Shown: one piece after another, positions 1-9,097 of the stretch
Position numbering within the stretch: position 1 is the first letter of the stretch
Layout: every line of letters begins with the position of its first letter
Assembly: GCA_003225055.1 (NCBI GenBank)
Contig: QIAU01000123.1
Span: forward strand, 50,353 to 114,352
DNA: 64,000 nt
Direction of reading: 5' to 3'
From: Acidobacteriota bacterium
GTDB lineage: Bacteria > Acidobacteriota > Terriglobia > Terriglobales > Acidobacteriaceae
Notes under the pieces: generated by a model
The model's input: only the letters and a program-made list of their open reading frames with translations
Told to the model about the DNA's origin: nothing
The model's database searches: none
Made by a program: the position numbers and the translations under genes

Positions 1-186
1 GTTAAGTTATGGGATATTTCCCCGAAATCTACTTGCATCTGAAGGTTAGCGAAGGTCGCCCTGCAAATCTTTGATTCTGGGAGAGCGAGCAGGAGAGGGT
101 CTATCCCTGGCGCGCGGCATTGCGCTTCACTCGACAGTAGGCCCAGCCTTTGCAAAGGTGGGAATTAAAGACGGTTGCGTTGGCAC

Positions 187-208
187 GCGCGGACAGGAGT
201 ATCCGCGC
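187..208. repeat. REP-like palindrome, copy 1
   Basis: GCGCGGA (187-193) and TCCGCGC (202-208) form a perfect 7-bp stem around CAGGAGTA, followed by CACAC. A closely related palindrome with the same AGGAG loop core and trailing CACAC lies at 12063-12082. It sits just downstream of the PEPCK gene. The rest of bases 1-228 shows no convincing gene. Confidence 0.5.
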
Positions 209-228
209 CACACTGGATGTTCAAGAAT

Positions 229-2061
229 CTACTGCTTGTCCGACTTCAGCCGGTCGACTAGCGCAGCCAGTTCCGTCTGCAGACCTTCGGGTAATCGCGT
301 GCCGAACTTTGCGAAATGCTCTTTGATGAGGGGGACCTCAGCGAGCCAGTCCTTCGTCTCCACGTGGAGCAGTTTCTCCATGTTCTCGGCGGGCATGTGG
401 ATGCCGTCCAAATCGAGTTCGCCGCGAGCGGGAACACGGCCAACCGGAGTGTCCTGTGCTAAGGCGTTTCCGTCGCAGCGCTCGAAGATCCACTTCAGCA
501 CGCGGCTGTTGTCGCCGTATCCGGGCCACAAGAATTTTCCGCTTTCATCCTGACGGAACCAGTTGACGTAATAAATCTGGGGCAGCTTGGAGACCGGGGC
601 ATGTTTGCCGATCTTCAACCAGTGAGCGAAATAGTCACCCATGTGGTAGCCGCAGAAGGGGAGCATCGCCATCGGATCGCGGCGGAGTTGGCCGACTTTG
701 CCTGTGGTCGCCGCAGTGGTCTCGCTGCTGGCGGTCGCTCCCAAGAAGGTTCCATGTTGCCAGTTAAAGGCTTCGATCACCAGGGGAACAACCCCTGCGC
801 GACGGCCTCCGAAGAGGATGGCGTCAATCGGCACGCCTTTGGGGTCTTCCCACTCGGGGGCTATGGCCGGACATTGGCCGGCAGGGGTGGTGAAACGGGC
901 GTTGGGATGGGCGGCTTTGCGGCCTGAGTTTGGGGTCCATGGCCGGCGAAGCCAATCGACCAGCTCGGCGGGCTTGTCCTCGGTCATGGATTCCCACCAC
1001 ACGTCACCGTCAGGCGTCATGGCGCAGTTGGTGAAAATGGAATTCTTGTTCACCGTGAGCATGGCATTCAGGTTCGACTTCATGCCAGTGCCGGGCGCGA
1101 CTCCGAAGAAGCCGGCTTCAGGATTGATGGCATAGAGGCGGCCGTCGGCGCCGAATTTCATCCACGCGATGTCGTCTCCGATGGTTTCCACCTTCCAGCC
1201 AGGTAGCGTGGGGATCAGCATGGCGAGATTGGTTTTGCCGCAGGCCGATGGGAACGCACCGGTCATGTACTTGGACTCGCCAGCAGGATTGGTGAGTTTC
1301 AGGATAAGCATGTGCTCCGCCATCCAGCCCTCGTCACGCGCCTGCACCGATGCGATGCGCAGGGCATGACATTTCTTACCCAGCAGTGCGTTTCCGCCAT
1401 AACCGGAACCGTAGGACAGGATCTCGCGAGTTTCCGGGAAGTGACAGATGTACTTTTGCCCCTTGTTGCAAGGCCAGGTGGAATCCTGCTGATTGGGCGC
1501 GAGAGGCGCACCAATCGAGTGCAGGCCGCGTACGAATTCGGCGTCTTCTCCGAAAACATCGAGAACGTGGGTACCCACGCGGGCCATGATGTGCATGTTG
1601 ACCACGACGTAAGGCGAGTCGGTGATCTCGACGCCGATCTTGGCGATGGGCGAACCAATCGGACCCATGCTGTACGGAATCACGTACAGGGTGCGTCCCG
1701 CCATGGACCCGGTGAAGAGTTCGGTGAGTTTCTCTTTCATCTTGGCCGGGTCTTCCCAGTTGTTGGTAGGGCCGGCGTCTTCCTGGGAGCGCGAGCAAAT
1801 AAAGGTGCGATCCTCCACGCGAGCGACGTCGCCAGGATCGGACCGAACCAGAATGCTGTTGGGACGCTTCTCCGGGTCGAGCGGGATGGCAATGCCCGAT
1901 AGGGTCATGAGACGCTGCAGGGCCTGGTATTCTTCGGCGGAACCGTCACACCAATGGATGCGATCGGGCTTGCACATCTGCGCGACTTGGTCTACCCAAC
2001 GCGTCAACGGCCTGTGTTTCGGTTTGCTGCTTGATTCCACTTCCAGGGCAAGGCTAGACAT
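229..2061 (-). CDS. pckG: Phosphoenolpyruvate carboxykinase (GTP)
   Basis: This enzyme converts oxaloacetate and GTP to phosphoenolpyruvate, CO2 and GDP, the entry step of gluconeogenesis, in the cytosol. The 610-aa length is typical of the GTP-dependent family and differs from the roughly 530-aa ATP enzyme. The GTP-family P-loop with its reactive cysteine is visible ([11 protein letters not shown], residues 268-277). The substrate-binding region around residues 215-231 ([15 protein letters not shown]) and the C-terminal NWFR segment are also present. An AGGAG lies about 9 bases upstream of the ATG. The gene stands alone, with no partner on the same strand nearby. Identification is secure. 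Confidence 0.97.
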   Translation of the reverse strand: MSSLALEVESSSKPKHRPLTRWVDQVAQMCKPDRIHWCDGSAEEYQALQRLMTLSGIAIPLDPEKRPNSILVRSDPGDVARVEDRTFICSRSQEDAGPTNNWEDPAKMKEKLTELFTGSMAGRTLYVIPYSMGPIGSPIAKIGVEITDSPYVVVNMHIMARVGTHVLDVFGEDAEFVRGLHSIGAPLAPNQQDSTWPCNKGQKYICHFPETREILSYGSGYGGNALLGKKCHALRIASVQARDEGWMAEHMLILKLTNPAGESKYMTGAFPSACGKTNLAMLIPTLPGWKVETIGDDIAWMKFGADGRLYAINPEAGFFGVAPGTGMKSNLNAMLTVNKNSIFTNCAMTPDGDVWWESMTEDKPAELVDWLRRPWTPNSGRKAAHPNARFTTPAGQCPAIAPEWEDPKGVPIDAILFGGRRAGVVPLVIEAFNWQHGTFLGATASSETTAATTGKVGQLRRDPMAMLPFCGYHMGDYFAHWLKIGKHAPVSKLPQIYYVNWFRQDESGKFLWPGYGDNSRVLKWIFERCDGNALAQDTPVGRVPARGELDLDGIHMPAENMEKLLHVETKDWLAEVPLIKEHFAKFGTRLPEGLQTELAALVDRLKSDKQ

Positions 2062-2375
2062 GATCGGTGTCTCCTGGTACCGGCCGGCTTGGGTCGATCA
2101 GTGCCGTTAGCTACAGGCGGCTTAGCGGCAAAAGGAAAGCCAATATTGTCCCCTATTTACGGAGCATCTCCAAGTGCCCACCCGGTTAAACAGGGCCGAA
2201 ATCCCGAGCCGCTCGAAGACAACGGTTAATTTTCGCGGCACGAAAAAAGAACGAAAGTGTTTTCACGTCACAGATAAAAGTGACCAGTGTACTTGGAGGG
2301 TGTTAGGGGAGAAAGGGTTTGCTCGGGCCTGAGAGACGCGGCAAGCCGCGTCTCTACCGGGAAGTGTGCGCTCGC
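2062..2375. other. Intergenic region upstream of pckG
   Basis: About 310 bases between the PEPCK start and the end of the next minus-strand gene. It should hold the PEPCK promoter, but I could not fix a convincing -35/-10 pair. The only clear structure is a perfect palindrome at 2332-2355, listed separately. Confidence 0.4.
2332..2355. repeat. Perfect 11-bp palindrome with AA loop
   Basis: AGAGACGCGGC (2332-2342), loop AA, then GCCGCGTCTCT (2345-2355). It lies just past the end of the minus-strand gene at 2376 and has no T-tract on either side, so it is not a normal intrinsic terminator. It resembles the dispersed GAGACGCGGC palindromes I know from acidobacterial genomes; that family link is from memory and not tested here. 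Confidence 0.55.
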
Positions 2376-2762
2376 TCAGGACGACACGCTTTGGGACTGG
2401 ATGGCCGGGGCCGCTTCCAGTTCAGTGACAACCGCATTGAGATGCTGAAGAGTTTGGTTCACGGTGAGCGAGTACATCTCGCGGCCCACGCCTTCGCCCG
2501 ACTGCAGCGCGGTCTTCAGATAATGGCCGGCAATTTCTACGGCCAGCGGGTCAGTAATCGTTTTGCCGGTACGGTCTCGGTATTTAACCCAGGCGGGATG
2601 TGGCAGAGCGATCCAGACGGGCTTGCCATCTACCAGGAACTTGACGTCTACCGCGTCGGCGTGGCGTGTTGCAATGGCCACGATCAGAGCCTGGTAGATG
2701 CAGTGCACGTTCTTCTTCGTCCAGGGGTCGACGGCGCAGAAGTCGTCGTACATGAGTTTCAA
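2376..2762 (-). CDS. Conserved hypothetical protein, 128 aa
   Basis: No family recognised. The product is soluble, with no signal peptide or membrane segment. It starts MKLMYDDFCAVDPWTK and has a mixed alpha/beta-looking composition, including a likely strand-turn-strand segment (VKFLVDGKPVWIALPHPAW, residues 40-58) and a Ser/Ala-rich tail. It is divergent from the laccase-domain gene that starts 54 bases away, so the two may share a promoter region. Protein-like composition and a clean start support a real gene; the function is unknown. Confidence 0.6.
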   Translation of the reverse strand: MKLMYDDFCAVDPWTKKNVHCIYQALIVAIATRHADAVDVKFLVDGKPVWIALPHPAWVKYRDRTGKTITDPLAVEIAGHYLKTALQSGEGVGREMYSLTVNQTLQHLNAVVTELEAAPAIQSQSVSS

Positions 2763-2816
2763 CTATAGCGAACCGGAGTCGGTCCCAGCAAACGCGCGCT
2801 CCGTTAAGATGGTGAT

Positions 2817-3692
2817 GTGCCGATCAAAGTGGGTGCATCGGGAAAACTAAATATCCTGCGAGCCGAGTCTCTTGAGGGAATTCCCTGGCTGGTGCACGGG
2901 TTCAGCACGCGGGTGGGCGGGTTCTCGAAGTTATATGGCGGTAATGCTCTGAATCTCGGATTCACGAAAGGCGACTGGCGAGCTGATGTCGAGCGTAACC
3001 GGGAGGCTTTTCTCAAGGCTGTTGGGGCAATGCGCAGGGAACAGCAGTGGCCCCTTGTCACGCTGCGCCAGGTCCATTCGGATCTAATCCAGCGGGTGAG
3101 CGGCGTCGCGCAACATCCAGTTGGTGATGGATTGGTTACGAATACTCCCGGAGTCCTGCTAGCCGTGCAAACGGCAGATTGTTTGCCGGTAGTTCTGGTG
3201 GATACAAAACGGCGTGCCCTTGGAGTCTTTCACGCCGGCTGGCGAGGGACGATCAAACGGATTGTGGAAAAAGGAGTTGGCGAAATGCGGCGCTGGTTTG
3301 AAAGCCAGCCGGAGGACATTCGGGCGGCGATTGGTCCGGGGATTCACAAGTGCTGCTATGAAGTCGGCGAGGAGGTCCGAAGCAAATTTGAGTCGCAGTT
3401 TGCTTATGCCGCTGATCTGTTCCATGAAATCAAAGAGGCGGATCCCATTCGGGACAAGTATCCTCTGCTGTTTCTGAGCGCACGTCCGCCGGGGCATTCG
3501 GAACTGCCGCTGAAGTTGTTTCTGGATTTAGTGGAGGCAAATCGAAGGCAGCTTCTCGCGGTCGGGGTGCCGGCCAAAAGTATTGGCGCGTCGGACCTGT
3601 GCACATCATGCCGCCGGGACATTTTGTTTTCCTACCGTGCCGAGCATGGCAATACAGGGCGGTTACTGGGAGTAGCAGGAATTCGGGGCTAA
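2817..3692 (+). CDS. pgeF: Laccase-domain protein PgeF/YfiH
   Basis: A member of the DUF152 multicopper-like family. Known members act as purine nucleoside phosphorylases/adenosine deaminases with Zn, or as peptidoglycan editing factor in E. coli. The metal ligands are visible: His87 (RQVHSD), Cys122 (TADCLP) and His139 (HAGWRGT). The 291-aa length is slightly longer than the usual 240-260 because of an N-terminal lead-in. The start is a GTG at 2817. A serine hydrolase gene begins 18 bases after the stop, so the two are probably co-transcribed. The family is certain; the exact substrate is not. Confidence 0.9.
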   Translation: MPIKVGASGKLNILRAESLEGIPWLVHGFSTRVGGFSKLYGGNALNLGFTKGDWRADVERNREAFLKAVGAMRREQQWPLVTLRQVHSDLIQRVSGVAQHPVGDGLVTNTPGVLLAVQTADCLPVVLVDTKRRALGVFHAGWRGTIKRIVEKGVGEMRRWFESQPEDIRAAIGPGIHKCCYEVGEEVRSKFESQFAYAADLFHEIKEADPIRDKYPLLFLSARPPGHSELPLKLFLDLVEANRRQLLAVGVPAKSIGASDLCTSCRRDILFSYRAEHGNTGRLLGVAGIRG

Positions 3693-3709
3693 GTCGTCAG
3701 GAGCTTCGG

Positions 3710-4825
3710 TTGCGCCGAAGATTGAGAATTGGATTGCTGCTCTGCTGCGTCGTTTCGGCTCGGCTCGGCATGGCCGAGCCGGATCGAACCAAGCAAGTGG
3801 ACGCGATTTTTCAATCCCTCAAATCTCGCGATTTGCCGGGCGCGGCCGTGCTGGTCATCGAAAATGGACATGTAGTCTTCCAGCGTGGCTATGGTGTGAC
3901 CGACCTGCGCACCCATCGCCCGATCGATGGGCGTACTGATTTTCGTCTGGCCTCAGTAACGAAGCAATTCACTGCCATGGCGATCATGCTGCTCGTGCAC
4001 GACGGGAAGCTGCGGTACGAGAGTCGCCTGACCGACATCTTTCCGGATTTTCCGGACTACGGCAGGGAGATAACCATCCGACAGCTTCTGAACCACACTT
4101 CCGGCCTGAAAGATTACGAGGACCTCATGCCTAAGGATTACCAGTCTGGGTCGCGGGAGCTTCGTCAAATAAGAGATCCCGAGGTGCTTGAGTTGTTGAA
4201 GCGAGAGAAGACAACAAACTTCCCGCCCGGAACAAAATGGGCCTACAGCAACTCGGGGTATGTTTTGCTGGGAATGGTTGTTGAGAGGGTATTAGGCAAG
4301 CCGTTCGGCCAATTTTTGCACGATCGGATCTTCATGCCGCTCAAGATGAGGGGCAGCATCGCGTATGAGAAAGGAAAGAAAGAGGTTCCGAACCGCGCCT
4401 ATGGTCACAGCCGGGAACCGGACGGCTGGCATGAGACCGATCAGAGTCCTACCTCGGCGACGCTCGGAGACGGAGGCGTCTATTCATCGGTCGAGGATTT
4501 AGACCAGTGGGATACCGCCTTGCGGGAGCACACTCTGTTGAGCCCGGCCGAGATGGAGCCCGCCTTGACTCCGGTTAGACTCCCTCAGGGTCAACTCACT
4601 CAGCCGGATGGCAGTCCTGCAGAATACGGTTTTGGCTGGTTTCTGAATCCCTACAATGGCCACAGACGGATGTGGCATTACGGAGAGACCCTGGGCTTCC
4701 GTACCGCCATCCAGCGCTTCGTGGATGACAGGCTTACGGTGATCGTTTTGTGCAACCGGAGTGACTTGGATGCCAGCGCTTTGGCGTTGAAGGTGGCGGA
4801 TGTGTATGTGGCCGGAACGCGGTAA
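3710..4825 (+). CDS. Class C beta-lactamase-fold serine hydrolase, exported
   Basis: A secreted penicillin-binding-protein-like hydrolase (beta-lactamase/transpeptidase superfamily). The catalytic SxxK is Ser82-Val-Thr-Lys85. The YxN motif is Tyr179-Ser-Asn181, and an HxG-type segment (HYGETLG) lies near the C-terminus. I prefer the TTG start at 3710: AGGAG at 3699-3703 is spaced 6 bases from it, and it begins exactly at a signal peptide (MRRRLRIGLLLCCVV, cleavage near MA-EPD). The open frame runs back to 3599 inside pgeF, but that extension has no family similarity. The product is 371 aa. The substrate cannot be told from sequence: esterase, D-aminopeptidase or beta-lactamase are all possible. 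Confidence 0.88.
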   Translation: MRRRLRIGLLLCCVVSARLGMAEPDRTKQVDAIFQSLKSRDLPGAAVLVIENGHVVFQRGYGVTDLRTHRPIDGRTDFRLASVTKQFTAMAIMLLVHDGKLRYESRLTDIFPDFPDYGREITIRQLLNHTSGLKDYEDLMPKDYQSGSRELRQIRDPEVLELLKREKTTNFPPGTKWAYSNSGYVLLGMVVERVLGKPFGQFLHDRIFMPLKMRGSIAYEKGKKEVPNRAYGHSREPDGWHETDQSPTSATLGDGGVYSSVEDLDQWDTALREHTLLSPAEMEPALTPVRLPQGQLTQPDGSPAEYGFGWFLNPYNGHRRMWHYGETLGFRTAIQRFVDDRLTVIVLCNRSDLDASALALKVADVYVAGTR

Positions 4826-4910
4826 GCGATAGTAGTCAGTGGCTAGCTAGTCCCGTCGCTACCAACCAGGTAGGCAAGGACTTCGCCCTTCATTCTAACC
4901 ACAACTTTGA

Positions 4911-5240
4911 TTACTGGGCCGGAGGAGCCGGAGGGGTGGCGGTCGCGCCCGCGGCTTCGCCTTGGCCACCATTCACCAAATCCTTTAACTCCTTGCTGGG
5001 CTTGAAGAACGGGATCTTTTTAGCGGGAACCTCGACGCGGTCTCCGGTTTTGGGGTTGCGGCCGACGCGGGGCTTGCGCTGGCGGGTGCGGAAGCTGCCG
5101 AAACCACGAATCTCAATTTTGTCGCCCACCCGGAGGGAACGCACGATGCTGTCAAAGATGGTCTCGACGATCACTTCGCTGTCCTTGCGGGTTAGTTCAG
5201 CTAGCCGGGAGACTTCGTCGATTAGATCGGCTTTGGTCAT
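4911..5240 (-). CDS. hup: HU/IHF family DNA-binding protein
   Basis: A nucleoid-associated histone-like protein. The 90-residue HU fold is complete: helix-turn-helix start MTKADLIDEVSRLA, the hydrophobic core GDKIEIRGFGSF, and the DNA-binding arm RKPRVGRNPKTGDRVEVP with the Pro that intercalates. A 19-residue tail rich in Gly, Ala and Pro follows (109 aa in total), as in several acidobacterial HU paralogues. A GGAGAG lies upstream of the ATG. It is downstream of sppA on the same strand, 184 bases away, and may have its own promoter. Confidence 0.93.
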   Translation of the reverse strand: MTKADLIDEVSRLAELTRKDSEVIVETIFDSIVRSLRVGDKIEIRGFGSFRTRQRKPRVGRNPKTGDRVEVPAKKIPFFKPSKELKDLVNGGQGEAAGATATPPAPPAQ

Positions 5241-5424
5241 AACGTCTCTCTCCGTGAGTGTCTAGGCCCTCGTGTCGGGAAAAGGGTCCGGATAAAGGTC
5301 TCAAATTTCATGTACTTCGCGCAAGGGCGTTTTAGATACCCGGGGACTTGCGTGACCCTGATCCTGGGGAGCGGGACAACCAGGCGTACCCTTGCAAGAG
5401 AGTAGGAAAGACCAATTCCTGCTG

Positions 5425-6339
5425 TCACTTCCAGAGATAATAAAAGCCCATGTGCTGTTCCATTAACTTTTCTCGCGTGGGCAGGAGTTGGGAGATGTCC
5501 CCGAAAAGCAGGTCGAGAACGGTCTTACGGTCCTTCTCTGGGCGGACCAGGGTTGGCTCTCCCTTGATTCCTACGGCTTTGGCCGTATCTTCCACGGCTC
5601 CCTGGAAATCGGCCACCTGATCGATCAGCTTCATAGGCAACGCCTGTGCGCCAGTCCAGACCTTGCCGTTGGCAATGGCGCGTACCTCGTCCACCTTCAG
5701 CTTGCGGCCCTCAGCCACGGCCTGGATGAACTGTCCGTACAGATTGTTGATCAGAGCCTGTAGGTACTCTTTCTCGGCGGCAGTCAAGTCGCGGGTGGGA
5801 TTGCCGGTGTCCTTGAATTCGCCGGTCTTGAGGATGATCTCTTTCATCTTGGCCCAGTGCAGGAGATCTCCGTAATTTACCCATTCTGAAATGACTCCGA
5901 TGGAGCCGACAATGCTTCCCTGGTCGGCGTAAATCTTGTTGGTAGCAGAGGATACGTAGTAGGCACCACTTGCCCCTACGGTTTCGATGGAGGCTACGAT
6001 TCGCTTCTTCTTCTCGTCGCGCACGCGCTTGACCTCGCGATAGATTTCTTCCGAGGCGGCGACACCCCCGCCGGGCGAGTTGACGTGCAGGATGATGGCT
6101 TTTATGGAGTCGTCGTCAGCATATTTCTTGAGCTGGTCGACAACAGTTTTGGGGTTAAGAATGACCCCCTCGAGGTCGACAACCGCGATCTTGTCCCCGA
6201 AGCTGCTGGCAAAAGAAGTCTGCTCTCCGGTACGCAGGGTGATGTAGACAAGCGCGAACACAGCCAAGACGAAAAGGAAGAAGGCGCCTCCTCCTATCAG
6301 GATCCAAAGCAGGGTGCGCGAACCTTTGCCATCTGCCAT
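5425..6339 (-). CDS. sppA: Signal peptide peptidase SppA (short form)
   Basis: A membrane-anchored serine protease of family S49 that degrades released signal peptides. A single N-terminal membrane helix (residues 10-33) is followed by one protease domain. The Ser-Lys dyad is visible: Ser124 in VGASGAYY and Lys176 in KTGEFKD. The oxyanion/substrate segment VNSPGGGVAAS (residues 86-96) is intact. At 304 aa this is the short, single-domain form, unlike the duplicated 67-kDa E. coli protein. Confidence 0.94.
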   Translation of the reverse strand: MADGKGSRTLLWILIGGGAFFLFVLAVFALVYITLRTGEQTSFASSFGDKIAVVDLEGVILNPKTVVDQLKKYADDDSIKAIILHVNSPGGGVAASEEIYREVKRVRDEKKKRIVASIETVGASGAYYVSSATNKIYADQGSIVGSIGVISEWVNYGDLLHWAKMKEIILKTGEFKDTGNPTRDLTAAEKEYLQALINNLYGQFIQAVAEGRKLKVDEVRAIANGKVWTGAQALPMKLIDQVADFQGAVEDTAKAVGIKGEPTLVRPEKDRKTVLDLLFGDISQLLPTREKLMEQHMGFYYLWK

Positions 6340-6661
6340 AGTTTGCCTTGTGAGGGGGTTAGTGTAGCACTAAGGCTGTTTCCAGTTTCTAGTTTCGAGT
6401 GGCTATCTTCGCTCCCACCGGCGACATCGATTGCAGGAGTCGATGCAGATGCCGGCTCACCTCCCCTGACCGTGTACTGCTCTAAGGCCGGTTCAATTAG
6501 ACACTAGAAGGCCAGAGGCTAGATCACGCCTGGAAGAACCCAGGCCGAGAATGGCAGCGGCGCGCATTTTTGCGGCACGAGAGTAGCAGAAAGTCTAGCC
6601 ACGAAGACAGGACAGGGGAAGATTTTTTCCCGCCGAGAGCGCCGCGATCGCAGAGAAAGGC
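6340..6661. other. Intergenic region between tyrS and sppA
   Basis: About 320 bases between two minus-strand genes. No gene-like ORF, repeat or clear terminator was recognised. It presumably carries the sppA promoter and the end of the tyrS transcript. Confidence 0.4.
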
Positions 6662-7891
6662 TCAGGCTAGAGAAATTTTGCGTAACGAGCGGCCCACTCT
6701 GATGGTCATTTCGCCGGGCACTGTGACCGGGACGATCAAATCGGTTATCACCTCGCCGTTTATCCGCACGGCTTTTTGTTTAATTTTGCGGGATCCGTCA
6801 GTTACCGAGTCGGCGAGGCCGCAGCGTGCTAACAACTTGTCAAGCTTGACAGCATGCCCGTTCTTTGAACTGGCTGCGACATCAGCGTAGGGTATCTTGA
6901 TCTGCTCGATATTCTCCGGGACTTGGTTTTTCTGAAACTGCTTGGCCCAGTCCTCGGCCGCCTTGGTGGCCGCATCCGCAGAGTGGAAATCAGCCACGAT
7001 GCGATGGGCCAGGTTTTTCTTGGCTTCCATCGGGTGCGAGTCCCGCTTCATTTTCTCGATCTCGGGCAGAGACAGATCGGTCAGCAGCTCGTAATAACGC
7101 CACATCATCTCATCGGAGGTCGACATCAGCTTGCCGTACATGTCCAGCGGCTTCTCCTGGATGCCGACAGCGTTGCCCAGAGACTTCGACATCTTCTGCA
7201 CGCCGTCGAGACCTTCGAGGATGGGAGTAGTCAACACCACCTGTGATTCCTGGCCAAAATGGCGCTGGATTTCGCGCCCCACAAGGAGGTTGAACTTTTG
7301 ATCCGTGCCGCCCAGTTCAACATCGGCTTTCAGCATTACGGAGTCGTACGCCTGAGCCAGCGGGTAGAGCAGCTCGTGCATCGCGATCGGCTTTTCTTCC
7401 TGGAAACGTTTGTGAAACTCGTCGCGCTCGAGCATCTGGGACACGGTGTACTTGGCGGCGAGGCGTATCCAGTCTTCCGAATTCATCTTGCCCAGCCACT
7501 CGCTGTTAAAGCGTACCTCGGTCTTGTGCAGGTCGAGGAATTTGTACACCTGAGTCATGTAGGTCTGGGCGTTTCGCCTAATCTCTTCGGTACTGAGCGG
7601 GGGGCGTGTCACGGAGCGACCGGTTGGATCGCCGATCATGCCAGTAAAGTCGCCGATGACGAAGATTATGGTGTGGCCCATGTCCTGGAAATGTTTCAGC
7701 TTGCGCAACAGGACGGTGTGGCCGAGGTGCAGGTCGGGAGCGGTGGGGTCGAAACCTGCCTTTACGCGCAGTGGTTTGCTGGAGACGAGCGATTTCTCCA
7801 GCTTGGCGCGGAGGTCCGCTTCGCGAATGATCTCGGCGGCGCCTTTTTTAAGATAGGCGAATTGTTCGTCGACGGGTTTAAAGCCGGGCAT
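6662..7891 (-). CDS. tyrS: Tyrosyl-tRNA synthetase
   Basis: A class I aminoacyl-tRNA synthetase that charges tRNA-Tyr. The HIGH motif is HLGHT (residues 55-59) and the KMSKS loop is residues 233-237. The tyrosine-binding GGTDQKFN segment is at 194-201, and a C-terminal S4 RNA-binding domain ends the protein. The start ATG at 7891 begins the family N-terminus ([10 protein letters not shown]). The open frame continues 94 codons further upstream, but those codons belong to a decayed four-helix-bundle gene. The 409-aa length fits the TyrZ-like branch. No T-box leader was seen. Confidence 0.95.
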   Translation of the reverse strand: MPGFKPVDEQFAYLKKGAAEIIREADLRAKLEKSLVSSKPLRVKAGFDPTAPDLHLGHTVLLRKLKHFQDMGHTIIFVIGDFTGMIGDPTGRSVTRPPLSTEEIRRNAQTYMTQVYKFLDLHKTEVRFNSEWLGKMNSEDWIRLAAKYTVSQMLERDEFHKRFQEEKPIAMHELLYPLAQAYDSVMLKADVELGGTDQKFNLLVGREIQRHFGQESQVVLTTPILEGLDGVQKMSKSLGNAVGIQEKPLDMYGKLMSTSDEMMWRYYELLTDLSLPEIEKMKRDSHPMEAKKNLAHRIVADFHSADAATKAAEDWAKQFQKNQVPENIEQIKIPYADVAASSKNGHAVKLDKLLARCGLADSVTDGSRKIKQKAVRINGEVITDLIVPVTVPGEMTIRVGRSLRKISLA

Positions 7892-7907
7892 CGGGCATTG
7901 ATTATAT

Positions 7908-8348
7908 TTACGAATTGACGGATTTACGAGTTGACCGATTGTGGGGGAAGCCCTTTGGCCGCGGGTTGGGAGGATACAAAGATGGCAAACCGTTCGTTCG
8001 CTTGCTGCTGCAGTGGCGCACGGCGAGCTTGTGTAATCTTCAAGGATGCCGGATTCGACTAGAAGTTCGAGCCATAACACTGCTTCATCGATTTCTTCTA
8101 CGACTACACCGATTCGAGCTACGAATTTGCCGCCTGAACGTGATCGGAAAACGGCGCGATAATGCGCGGCCACCGATGTGACGGAGCGTAAGAGTTGCTT
8201 GCCGAGAATACGGGCCTCGTCAGAGTCGAATCATGCGCAATGCGAACTTTTCGTCCTCGGGTTGAGTTCGTCTGTCGGCCTCACCGCGACTCAAGTACTG
8301 TTCTGTGCGAAAATTCTTCAATCCGAAAATACCGAACCTTGCCGTCAT
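7908..8348 (-). pseudogene. Four-helix-bundle protein (23S rRNA IVS type), frameshifted
   Basis: Three consecutive minus-strand segments in two alternating frames rebuild one protein of the four-helix-bundle/S23 family. Segment 1, starting near 8348, ends [11 protein letters not shown] then TGA. Segment 2 reads [20 protein letters not shown] through [19 protein letters not shown] and [11 protein letters not shown]. Segment 3 reads [20 protein letters not shown] and ends in a TAA at 7908-7910. The residues that usually join segments 1 and 2 are missing. The second shift lies near 8039-8045. In life these small proteins are encoded in 23S rRNA intervening sequences, near diversity-generating retroelements, or free in genomes. 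The remnant is fused in frame to tyrS by chance, which creates a false 94-codon tyrS extension. Confidence 0.8.
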
Positions 8349-8959
8349 GGCGCCGTGATTTTCCTCACGAGTCGTCTGCCCACGATTTCGAAATTTGCTT
8401 CCAGCACGATCTTGATGGCTTCCGAATAGGCTAGGTGCTCTTGTTCGAGGATGCGGATGGCTAGGCTGTGTTCGTCGTCGCGGTCGAGAACGGGAATCGC
8501 CCGTTGCACGATGATGGCTCCGTGGTCGAGTTCCTCGTCGACGAAGTGGACGGTGCAGCCGGAGACCTTCACGCCATAGGCAAAGGCTTGTTGCTGAGCT
8601 TCGAGACCCGGGAATGCCGGGAGCAGGGAGGGATGGATATTGAGGATGCGCTGCGGGAACTGCTGCACAAACCATGGTGAAAGAAGGCGCATATAGCCGG
8701 CGAGGCAGACGAGGTCGATGTTATGTTTTTGGAGAGCGGCTACCATCTCGCGCTCGTGCTCTTCCCGTTGTTTGCCTTTAGACCTAATGACTAATGCCGT
8801 CAATCCACGGCTGCGCGCGATTTCGATGCCGGGCGCATCGGCTTTGTTGGAAATGACCACGGCGATGCGGGCATTCGGAATGCGCCCTGCGGCAACATTG
8901 TCGGCGATGGCAACGAAATTAGAGCCGCGTCCGGAGAGGAGGATGCCAAGGTTCTTCAT
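8345..8959 (-). CDS. purN: Phosphoribosylglycinamide formyltransferase
   Basis: It transfers a formyl group from 10-formyl-THF to GAR, the third step of purine synthesis. The phosphate-binding loop is GILLSGRGSN near the start. The catalytic Asn-His pair lies in ILNIHPSLLPAFPG, and the conserved Asp is in VDEELDHGAII. At 204 aa it is full length. It follows purM on the same strand after 138 bases, so a purMN transcript is likely. Its stop codon region overlaps by 4 bases the likely start of the decayed four-helix-bundle gene. Confidence 0.95.
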   Translation of the reverse strand: MKNLGILLSGRGSNFVAIADNVAAGRIPNARIAVVISNKADAPGIEIARSRGLTALVIRSKGKQREEHEREMVAALQKHNIDLVCLAGYMRLLSPWFVQQFPQRILNIHPSLLPAFPGLEAQQQAFAYGVKVSGCTVHFVDEELDHGAIIVQRAIPVLDRDDEHSLAIRILEQEHLAYSEAIKIVLEANFEIVGRRLVRKITAP

Positions 8960-9097
8960 GAAGACAGGTCCCAGGTGCCGGGTCTCGGGTGTCAGGAAGC
9001 ATTATTCAACAGCGAAGGGAGAATTGGTGATTTTTGATTTCAGATTGAAACATTCAAGAGATCTAGAAAAGTCTGCAATCTGAAATCTACAATCGTG

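Noticed and set aside
5241..5424. 61-codon ORF between sppA and hup
   Set aside because: It lies in the hup upstream region, has no ribosome site, and its translation resembles no protein.
7892..8173. Long N-terminal domain of TyrRS
   Set aside because: The sequence is a remnant of a four-helix-bundle gene that happens to be in frame. The TyrRS family start is the ATG at 7891.
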